Positions 49,801-59,482 of a DNA stretch of 64,000 bases are shown here, piece by piece. A program made the translations under genes and the position numbers. Positions within the stretch are counted from its first letter, which is position 1. Each line of letters begins with the position of its first letter. The stretch lies in NCBI GenBank assembly GCA_003993805.1, contig RSEF01000001.1, positions 144,670,565 to 144,734,564 on the forward strand, read 5' to 3'. The notes under the pieces were generated by a model. It worked only from the letters and a program-made list of their open reading frames with translations. It was not told where the DNA came from and made no database searches. The stretch is from Himantopus leucocephalus. Lineage: Eukaryota; Chordata; Aves; Charadriiformes; Recurvirostridae.

Positions 49801-52800
49801 AGGGCTGTCCAGGTATTTGGTTATCTGATGTAACTGGGATGGTTATGAAAGCCTTTAAGGAAAGAAATACTGAATTTACTACGAGACATTGTATCTGCAT
49901 ATTAGTGATATAGGTGTTCTCCAAAACACTGTCATACCCAGATAATAGAACAAGTACGAAGCACTCAAACCTTGCACTCAGAAGCACTGCACTAATGCCT
50001 GCATATTTCATTTCTTCATGTGCATGCACATCCCCATAAATGTGTGACTGGAATTCAGGGGACTCGGTTCATGGTTTGGCTCATCTGCTCCTCGTTCGAT
50101 TACTGGAAAGGGATCGGACAAGCTGAGAACGCTGCAACGTTGCTCCCCTGTGCGGTCAGGAAGCCATGGCACTGCACGCTTTGAAATCAAACCCCAACCC
50201 CTGGCAGCAGGGCCCACACCTCTGACCTAGCTCATCACCATGCTGACCACAGTGTCCTCAAACCAGGACACACGGGCTCTCAGTGACTACACAGGTGCCC
50301 AGGGAAATGCAGAGCTGTCACACCCAAGGTGATTTGTTACTGCCCACTGCTACTACAACAGCCCCTGAAGAATCTGCTGCTTCTGGCATGGTACATTGAT
50401 AGCATGGGGACACTGTAATTTTGAACACACACAGCACCAAACCACTCAAAAATATGACATGTCAGTAGAAGTATGGTATTGTAATATCACCAGTATAGAC
50501 TTGAGCCCAGTCCTCAGCACCTATACACCACTTTTACCCCCAGTCTGTCTTTCCACCTCTCTCTGAAAGCCAGGAGGGGCTGCTTGCTGCTGTGCAGTGA
50601 TAGAACAGAGCACAGCAGCCACTGCTGTAGGGTCAGCGCAGGGGCCTGTGGGTCCAAAGAGGACCACAGGTTATAAAGCATGCTGTGGTGGGAGGAAGCT
50701 GCACATGGATGGGCACAATATGTGGATCACGGTGCTCCTTGCTCTGCAGCTTCTCCATGTGATGGAGTCCCACCAGGACTGGGTAGGGAGCAAAAGATTT
50801 CTGAGAGACAAACAAAGCAAGATCTTCACCCTCCTGCCCCTGCCCCAAAGGTCCAATAACACTGTAATGTGGTATTTTCAGGAAAGTTTTGCCATCATTC
50901 TGGTGTCAGTTCTAAAGGCATCAACCACCACTGTGAAGGACAGAGTGATCAAATCACCTTTTTGGACAGACAGACAACTGTCTTTACTGTGACAGAATGG
51001 ATACATTTATTAATGTGCAAAAGATATTTAAAGTGCCAAACCAGCAAAGCAGAAGGTGCTGCGTGAATGCACTGGTTTGACTGACTGAGCTAGTCCTTTT
51101 GAGGTTCTGCAGTCCCAGACACAGCTTTCACTTTCAGAGCTGTTCCTCTCCTGTGAGACGAGACAGTAAATGGAATACATACCAGGCGTGATAATTCTGC
51201 ATGACCCAGAAGAATTTTGATGTTTGTTTTTCTGGCAGGATGCACTTTCCCTGATCAGAGTTACAGTAGCTAATCATTTATGTATGATCACGCTGTTCTG
51301 CCAAAATGCACGCAAGCAAAAATACATCATAACCTCTTTCCACTGAACTCTGGGGATACACGTTATTTATAAAACATTTACTGTACCTGATAAATTCATC
51401 TATATTGGCATTTACCAAGATCTCTGCATAATGAGAGGCTATAAGGTTTGTTCCAATGGCCAACAAATCCATCAAAAATGTTTCATCCAAGATCAATGGG
51501 AGAGGGACCAAACACTTAGCTGATAGGTTCTGTCGGACCTAAAGCCTTCACTGCATGTTTTCTTTTTTTACTCATGGAAGTTGTTCGTCCTCTGTCTCAG
51601 TGGTCTGACGTGACCAAGCAACCTGATAAAGAGTCAGTCTTGCTGGACCGAGCCACCTCTCCAGTTACGTTTGGGGATCAAAATAACATGCAACTTGAGG
51701 AAACACAAATGTGCTTTCCAAATTAGCCTTTCCTGTTCAAGTCCAAAGACGCAGGCTGTACCAAACAAAACTATTCTCCTTTCTACATACGGCAAAGAGA
51801 ACATACCAGTCCAACCAACAAGGACACACATGCTACCGCTTTTTTGTTCAGCAGTCAGGTATCACGCACACACTTAAGATGCTGAAAAGGGTTTTAGCAA
51901 GCATCAGCAGCTGCAACAGAAAGTCGGTCAAAAAATTCTGACAATACGTTGTTGAGCAGTCTAGCATGACAAGAAAAAACCCCAGTTATGTTGCTCGCAC
52001 AGAAATCGGGAGATCCCTTTACAAGCAGCCCTTCCTGATGTAATAGCACGTATTCTGTTTTCCAAATACTTTGGAAACATTAATCTCCTGAGCAAGCCTC
52101 CATGCAGGCATTCCACATACATAATTGAAATTCTGCTTCAGGCCTATTTCTCAGAAGCACCCACTACAAAGTGATGTAACCGATATTTTTCAGAAAGACT
52201 GAAGACAATCATAATCAAAGAGAATGTGCTTCTTCTGAACCCTGGCCATGGTTCCCCTCCTCTTACCCTTCCAAGCTCAACAAAGGATTTTCGTGTGACC
52301 CAACGGAGTATTTTAAAGTACTATGCAGGGGACGAGTCCCTGCTTGAGAGACCTGGACGTCCAGTCACAAGCAGAAAGAATAAAAAGAACAGAAGAAATG
52401 AAGAGAGAAATAAATGTCCAGAACAATTTTAAACTCTTGTCTCAGTCAGTGAGATGGAAGAAATCTGTTCTCACAAATCAGAAGGAGTAGGTTAATTTGG
52501 GTGAACAGGAATAGAAATCTCCCCCCTCCCCCCCCCGATAATTCTGGGTGAGATGATGAATAGAAGACATCAAAACTAGCAGCATCCTTGTCAAAAAGAG
52601 CAAAAAATCAGGAATGTGAAAGAAAGGCAGCTGTAGGGCCTCCAAACTCCTGAAGGCCAAGAAACTAGACCAGAACATTATGCAAACTATCAGGATACCT
52701 CCTGAAAAATGAGAACAATTTTTTTTAAAAAGGAAAATTTCCCAAATTATCAGCTGAATGCAGATTATTCTGGGAAGCAATGACTAATGACCTAATTTGC

Positions 52801-53600
52801 ACACTCTACCTCCCTCACAAGTTAGCTTCAGCCTCCACTGAGAGCCTATAGAGATGACAGCTATCTACAGCACTCAGGTTCTGCCAAATCTTAGTAAAGC
52901 AACACGAGGAGAAAGAAATGAGCATAAAAGTTGCCTTATGACACTTTGATCTGCATTTTCTTGCTCTGGTGAACCATAAGCTGCACAGACAGTGCAAAAC
53001 TGACGTCTGGAAGCCTCAAGCCTACCAGACTGTCTGTTCCCAAAAGGCGGCTCTGGGTTATATCAGGCTCTCCAGGTCAGGAGGGCACACAGATTTGACT
53101 CACACACTAATGATCAGTATGTAAAAGGATTTTTTAAATTATTTTTTATTGTTTTATTAGTGACTGGGAACTGGCAACTAAGAGCAGCCACCACACACAT
53201 GGCAGCGGGTCAGCAAAGTCCATAGAAATAATGTTTTTCACCTCTGCTTTCACCTTATCCTCATGAAATTGCTTCTAAAGACAAAAAGGCAAAATTTTCT
53301 ACCTTGTAACAGTAAACCACCTGCTGCTTCAGCGAAATAGTATTATTAGTTTCAGGAGTGAAGGCAACGATATTTACCTACCAACAATACACTGTTTTGC
53401 TTACAGGCACCACACGCTTCTGGAAATTAACAAACCTGTCTTTTATATTCCAAATGACGGTTTCGGCTCGTAACCTAAGGCAGGCGCCTTAATTTGTACC
53501 TTCCACAAGCCACTCCCTTTGGGATGTGAGGGTTTGGTACGGTGAGGACTGAGGTAACGCGGGCAGCGCAGAACCCCCCTGCTAAAACGCAACAGAAGAA
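49801..53600. other. Intergenic sequence upstream of PPEF1
   Basis: No exon could be assigned. One frame at 51278-51511 minus has splice-like flanks but no family match (see findings). A C-rich run lies at about 52521-52537. Confidence 0.5.
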
Positions 53601-53639
53601 ACAAGGCAGTTACTAGCTGGCGTCAGAGATGACAAAAAA

Positions 53640-53881
53640 GACACGTACCCCGCCACAGGCCGAGCTGCGAACGGCCCAACGCCGCGGTCCGGGAGCCTTG
53701 CGGGGGGAGGGCGGGGGGGGGTGTGAGGAGGGGAGCGCGAGCGCAGGGAGCCCCCTGCTGGCGGCCCGCCCGCCCAACGGCTGCCCGCCCGCGCGCCGCA
53801 CCCGCGTGGGCGGGGCGGAGGAAGGCGGCGCGCCAGCGTCTCGTCGATAGGGGCAGTGCCGCGGCAGCCGGTGTACGTGGC
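53640..53881. promoter_or_regulatory. Short CpG-rich island with G-quadruplex motif
   Basis: Very GC-rich with many CpGs, in strong contrast to the AT-rich surroundings. Contains G runs at 53702-53733 that satisfy a G-quadruplex pattern, and SP1-like GGGCGG near 53810. It immediately precedes the tRNA gene. It may be the tRNA's open-chromatin region or an alternative promoter of an unidentified transcript. Confidence 0.65.
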
Positions 53882-53954
53882 GGTTCCATAGTGTAGTGGT
53901 TATCACGTCTGCTTTACACGCAGAAGGTCCTGGGTTCGAGCCCCAGTGGAACCA
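53882..53954 (+). tRNA. tRNA-Val (anticodon TAC)
   Basis: 73 nt, full cloverleaf. The acceptor stem GGTTCCA pairs with TGGAACC, followed by discriminator A. The anticodon stem TCTGC/GCAGA encloses loop TTTACAC, anticodon TAC at 53915-53917. The T stem is CTGGG/CCCAG. Internal promoter: A box TAGTGTAGTGG (from 53889) and B box GGTTCGAGCCC (53933-53943). No encoded CCA, as expected in eukaryotes. Sequence is of the vertebrate tRNA-Val-TAC type; no mismatch in the stems, so probably functional. Confidence 0.97.
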
Positions 53955-53969
53955 GCGCCTCACAGCCGC

Positions 53970-53978
53970 TTTTTTTTT
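53970..53978 (+). terminator. RNA polymerase III terminator (T9)
   Basis: Nine Ts starting 16 nt after the end of tRNA-Val, a normal pol III stop. Confidence 0.85.
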
Positions 53979-56900
53979 GGGCGCATCCGGCTTTTTTCAT
54001 CATTTGGTTTAAAGCGCTGAGTCTTGCTTTGCTTCCCCCCACCCCTCAAGACGGGCTCTCTGCCCGCCTGCCCAGCACGGTGCTGCGGGGCAGGATATAC
54101 AGGGTTTTAGTGTGGTCACTCACAGTACTGTACTCCCTGGCCGCCATTTTGTAGTGCCCAGTAGCCCCTGTGCCTCTGGTGCGGAGGGGAGGCCTGAGGC
54201 AGCCCAGGGGCCTCGCTGTGCCAAGGCCTTGCTGAGCTGCGGGTTGCCCAGGTGGGGGAACAGGCTGCTGGAAGCCTAATAAAAATGTTGCCTCTCCCTT
54301 TAAGCCTGCCTGATCTATGGGCCATCACTGGGGGCCATTTTGCATCTTCCTCTGGGGTCCTTCTGACGGGCGCAGCTTAGGCCTGGGCTGGCTGCTGTGG
54401 TGAAGCGCAGGTGGGGCCTCTGTCTGCCACAGGGCAGAGGCTTCGTCCTCGGCGGGGCTGCACGCCCGCCTGCAAGAGGAGCCTTTCCCTGCCAGCCTTT
54501 TCCCCTGCCTGACCGCGGTCCCTCGGCTGCCTAACCAAGGAGACGGCAGAGACCAGAGGCAGCCATGGTGGCAGTGGGGAGAAGCCCACACGGGGCCGAG
54601 GGCACACGAGCACCCACGCGTGTGTGTGTATCTGTGTGTATCAATGCTTTTATTAATCGGGAAAGAAAGAGACATCTCAGCTTGCCTCCGAGCAGTTTAA
54701 CTTTTGAATTATAACGTGTTGTCTCGTTTTGCACGTGCAAGCCTTTAGAAAAGGGTAACCTCTGGGCATAGATACTGCCACAGCATCTGTCTGTGCGTGG
54801 GAGCCCTAATAAGTGCTGGGGCCAAGACGTCCCTGCAGGAGGAGGAGGAGGAGGAGAGTCCCTTAGCTCCGCTGAGCTGGAGTTTGCTCTTGAGTCTCTG
54901 CAGGATCAGAACAGGAGGGTGTGATTTGCCTATCTTAAAGATGAAAGATAAAAATTGACTTACTTTAATCAGGATCTTATTAAGAAACTTACCTTAACCA
55001 TCATCATCTTAAGAAAACTATTAATGTTTGTCAGTGCTTGCTCTTACTGAAGACACAGTCCAGGGTATGGGCAAGCTGCAGTTAGAGATTGCAGGGATAC
55101 CTGGGCTAGGTTGTAAAAGCTCTTTTGGGTAGAAAGCACCCATATATCACATAGTGAGACCTAGCAGGATAAGGTCATAACATTAAGCACTGCAATGTCA
55201 CTAAGGACCTGTGTATCCTGCAGCCTGAAAGTGCAGGCATACACAGGTCTGGCTTTCCTCTGCTTAGCTTGGTTAGCAGCATGTGTGCAGCCCATGGGAG
55301 GTGAAGCCGAAGTGATGTGTCCTGCTTCTCAGGTAAACTGCCTTCCATAGCTGGCCTCCTTCAAGGATGATGTCTCAAAGCTGAATCAGCTATAGCCAGA
55401 CTTCTCATAATGTAGTGTATGCGAGCCTTCGGTGTAGGTACTTCCTATCTAATTGCGATGGTGATCCCACGGTGCCTGCCCTGCCACCGAGAGCCACAGC
55501 TCCCCCGGGTGCATGTGTTACAGGGAGTGGGCCTGATCCTAGTGGCCAGCACCAGGCAACTAGCTGCATTGTGCTTTGTTGCATTTAGGAAAAAGGCTCC
55601 TTTTCAGAAAAGGACTTAAGCTAACACTTCAAGCTCCTTGCAAGAATATTTTATTTCAAGACACAGATCTTCAGCATGTGTAGACCATCACAGATCCATC
55701 CATTTCAAGGGGATCCAGCTCCTGACGGTTTGACTCAAGCTCTTATAGCGTTGGCAGTCTTGCTCTCTCAGCATGTCTGTATCCTACTTCTGAGAGATGC
55801 CTGTGGTTCACACGTACATGTATAAATGTGCACGTTCCCTAACTGTGCTAAAACCAAAGCGCGCCAGTCACACATTTGTGCTGAGACATTGCACGTCGTG
55901 TGTGTTCAGTTTCCAGACGCATGAAACCGTGTGCACCGCTCTAATTTAGCTGTCTGGCACTCTCTGGGAGAAACACGAAATAGCTATGTGGAATTGCGCT
56001 TCTTTCTCACACGTGAGCACTTTTACCTCCTGCTTCCCCTCTGAGGGCACATGCTCATGCACGCTGCTGGTCGGTCAAGCGCCAGGGAGGGCTCTGTGCT
56101 CACGTGTGTGTTTTGAGAGCTTGTGGATGCACAGCTCTGCCATGCTCAGAAGCAAATTCCTTTCTTATAAGGAGAAAGCTATGGGCAGAAAGCATTAAGT
56201 CTGCATAAGATGCAGATTGAGATGCTCCTCAAATGGTGGCCAGCTATGTCTGTATCTGTTAATAAAGCCAGGCCAAGGTATGCACTGCAGCAGTGGCCTC
56301 TGGTCATCCATGCTGTTTAATTCTTAACAAACTCCTGACAAAATTGCAGTTCAGGCCAGCTAACCCAGCTGGGAAGGACATGTGCCAGGGAGCATCCCCG
56401 GGCAGGGTGTCAAACAGCCTCTGCTCAGCTTGGATCCCCCTCCTGCCATCCCAGGGGCTTTGCACCTTTATGTACCCACACATCCTCATGTCACACCCCT
56501 GGAAATACAAGCCATGCTCTCAACTTCATGCAGTAAAAACATCCCAATGGTGCAGGGTGGCATTTGTGTTATTTCCCACTATTTGGGGGAAGAAAACGCA
56601 CCAAAATATCTGAGGGCCGTAAAAACATACAAAAATGTCTTCGGGCCAATGGGACATGAGCTGGACCTGGAGAAGATGCGTGGCCAAAAGAGTGAACCTG
56701 CCCGACCAGTTTCTGCCCCTGTTTTATGTAGCACTGTGGATGTCATCAAACTGTCCTGCTTCAGACTGTTTGTACCAGGCACAGTTTTGTTCCATAATCC
56801 ATGCCAGGCTAATTTTTATCCTTCTTTATTTTTTTGTTTGTTTGTTTAATAAAGGGCAAATGTAGCTCTTTCTGGTGCTGTATTGTGTACTGGCTTTAAA

Positions 56901-58583
56901 ATGTTTTGTGTCTTCTGTACCTGAAAGTATGTGTGTGCCTGCTAGGAATCAACTACGTGATTCATTTAGCAATGCTGTCTGCAGTGGCAGCACTGTTTTG
57001 CTGTTTACAGTTACTAAAATGAAGGACCATCAACATTAAAAACAGAGGGTCTGAACTGCATAGCATTTTTACAGACACTTTAATTTTAAGGCTCTTCTAC
57101 TCTTCCTGTGAACCATTTTTGGTTTTTGAATGCTACAGACACATTTTTAAACAAAGGCTGCCCTTTTTTCAGTGGGGAGGGAATTTTATAACTGGGGACC
57201 CACCAGTCTGGAGGGTGTCCCTTTGGATGAAATGTTCTTTGATAATAGCTGTGCTATTTCTGAACATGATCCCGGAGCTATTGCATTTCTTCCGTGAAAT
57301 CGAGACTTATTTGAAGGGTGAAGTTGACCATAAATGGAGCTGATTTTAAACTGCTTGGGGTGATGGGGGGGAATTTGGTTTCGCTTTTTTAAAATAAGGT
57401 AGGTGATTTCTCTCTGGGTGGGCCATTCTGCCTCCCGGTGACCTGTGCTTACAAGACCATAAGGTGAGAGGCTGAAGCCCTGGTCTGGTTTTCCAAGAGA
57501 TATGTGGATGAAGGTACTTAGGGATTTTTAAGCTGGGATTTTCAAGCCCATGGGATTTAGATATGAAGTGCTCATCAGTGTAGAGGGGGAATAGATATCA
57601 GTGTCTTCAGCAGCTCTGGAAATCTCTGTCTCTGTGGCAGCCCATTTTAGACAAGACGGCAAAGAGAGGAAGAGAGAGCCTTACCTGGATACTGTGTAGA
57701 CCCTGGAGCGAGATGCTGCACCCAGGCAGATGCCCAGAGGCAAACTTGGTACCCTCAATGAGGCTCACACTTGTTCACCCCCTGGCTGGACCTTCTGGTG
57801 GGTCTTACTGCCCCGAGAGGGGTGCTGCATATGAGCATGAAGGCTCTTAGAAAAAAATCAAGAGCAGCCTCCTGCCCTTAGGAAAATGACCCCCTTCCTG
57901 GTGCCTGGGACAAGCCACCCTGCTTGCTCGCCCCGCCATGCATTGATGCTCCCCGGTGTTTGGGTTGAGCTGGCCCAGGTTCATGAAGCAGGATGGCCAA
58001 GTCCATGCAGGGGTCCCCCTGCGATAACCTGCCCTCTCCCTTAGGGTAGATTAAAGTAAGAAAAGTGTTGGGCTGAGGAGGTTAAACTGCTCAAGGCTGA
58101 GCAAAGCAGCCAGCCCCCTTGGCAGGAGACTCATCCCATCCACGTCGCATGCCCTGGCAAGACTGGGATGCATCAGCGCTGGAGGTGCGACTGCAGAGGG
58201 ATGCCATACCTGACATCCCACATACCTGACATCCCATTTAGAGCGCATCCCAAATTTGTGGGTATCCAAAGGGAGGTGAGATGAATCCTGCCCCGGGGGA
58301 CTGTTTCCAAAAAGTCAGCATCCTTGTTTGCGCAGCGTTTTTTGAATGGATGTAGACCAGAAGACTAGAGACAGGTCTAGCTTAATTCAACAGCAGCCTA
58401 TGTGATCTATGCAGCACTTTAATCTGTTCCCTGTGCATACAGTCCGAGATCTTTTGAAACAAAGAAAGCTGCTTCCAAAGCAATTGCTTTCAAAAACCTC
58501 CATTAAAAATACACTGCTAATTGCACATAATTAACAGAGACTGGAGGAACAGGTGCAAGATCCACTGGAATCACTAGCAGTCC
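53979..58583. other. Intergenic sequence between tRNA-Val and RS1
   Basis: No gene recognised. GC-rich to about 54600, a short GGA repeat at about 54837-54856, a TTTG repeat and AATAAA near 56830-56853, and a perfect 16-bp tandem duplication at 58205-58236. Long frames on both strands lack family features. Confidence 0.55.
58205..58236. repeat. Perfect 16-bp tandem duplication
   Basis: catacctgacatccca occurs twice back to back. Confidence 0.95.
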
Positions 58584-58861
58584 ATTGTCGTCTTGGATCT
58601 TTCAGTCATATTANATTGTCGTTTTGGATCTTTCAGTCATTTTAAAATCAAATGTATAACTCTCTCTGATGTAAACTGGTTGAAAGGATACTATAGGTAG
58701 AACTGTTAGCGAAGGGAGGTTTACTTTTTCGGTTTGANGTTGTCGTCTTGGATCTTTCAGTCATATTAAAATCAAATGTATAACTCTCTCTGGTGTAAAC
58801 TGGTTGAAAGGATACTGTAGGTAGAACTGTTAGCGAAGGGAGGTTTACTTTTTCGGTTTGA
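58584..58861. repeat. 123-bp tandem duplication interrupted by single Ns
   Basis: A partial copy (58584-58613, 30 bp), then N (58614), a full copy (58615-58737), then N (58738), and a second full copy (58739-58861). The full copies differ at only about five positions. Each unit starts at the same point (TTGTCGT-TTGGATC). The Ns fall exactly at the joints, so this may be assembly error or a collapsed minisatellite. Confidence 0.9.
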
Positions 58862-59430
58862 GATTTTTACAGCTCAGCAAGTAAGCAACTGAAATGTGCT
58901 GTTTCTGTTTGATCTACTAATTGCAGTTTTCAGCCCCTTGCAATTAGGTGACTGAAAGAGCAGTAAGGCCAGGGCAGATTTCTACACGCAGCTATTATTA
59001 GGAAAGGCATTGACAGTGTAGAGGTAAATAATTGGGGTGGAAGATAATTAATACATACTACATACAATAGACAATATGCACTACATATATTTTATAAGCA
59101 TTAGTCATCTTCTGCATTTGTATAGGGGATATATGTGGTTTCTGGGTAGGTATATCCTTGTTTATTTGGACGTATGTCTGCATACACAATCAGATTTGCA
59201 CTCGAAGTGTCAGTACCTCAGTACTTTTACCTTTTAAAAAGTGTTACGCATGACACAACCTCTAGGATGGAGCTTGACAGCAATAATTGTGTGGTTGGCT
59301 TGATGGTGCTTGATAAAATCACGAGAATGGAGGAGAGTAAGGTGCTTAGGCAATGCTTAAGTTAATCCCATGCATTCCCAGCAAGCTGAGCAGCATGCTA
59401 AGGAGCTATTCCTGCAAGTGGAAGGAAAAG
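58862..59430 (+). promoter_or_regulatory. RS1 upstream region with 5' UTR
   Basis: Sequence immediately before the RS1 start codon. AT-rich at about 58980-59110; TTTAAAAA at 59233-59240 could act as a weak TATA-like box. A TAATCC homeodomain site is annotated separately. Confidence 0.4.
59363..59368 (+). promoter_or_regulatory. CRX/OTX-type site TAATCC in RS1 promoter or leader
   Basis: TTAATCCC, the preferred K50 homeodomain (CRX/OTX2) site, ending 62 bp before the RS1 start codon. RS1 is a photoreceptor and bipolar-cell gene known to respond to CRX. The position fits but function is inferred. Confidence 0.4.
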
Positions 59431-59482
59431 ATGCGGTTCAAGATGGGAAGCGTTCTGCTGTCTCTTCTTTTCTGGTACAAAG
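59431..59482 (+). CDS. RS1: RS1 (retinoschisin) first coding exon, partial gene
   Basis: 52 nt: ATG plus 16 codons plus one base, donor aaag|gtatgc, phase 1. Reads MRFKMGSVLLSLLFWYK, the start of a secretory signal peptide, parallel to human MSRKIEGFLLLLLFGYE, whose exon is also 52 nt with the same phase. Retinoschisin is a secreted discoidin-domain octamer that holds retinal layers together. Gene order and strand (divergent from PPEF1) are as in mammals. Exon 2 (26 nt in human) was not found in the remaining 4.5 kb; the known first intron is long, so the rest should lie to the right. Confidence 0.82.

Noticed and set aside
53613..53963. Long minus-strand frames across the GC-rich island (up to 116 codons)
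   Set aside because: They arise from GC-rich composition (Pro/Arg/Ala-rich), run through the tRNA gene and have no domain or splice evidence.
56293..56865. Possible retrogene or lncRNA end with frames and AATAAA near 56848
   Set aside because: The frames match no protein, there is no poly-A tail and no splice structure; the signal alone is too weak.
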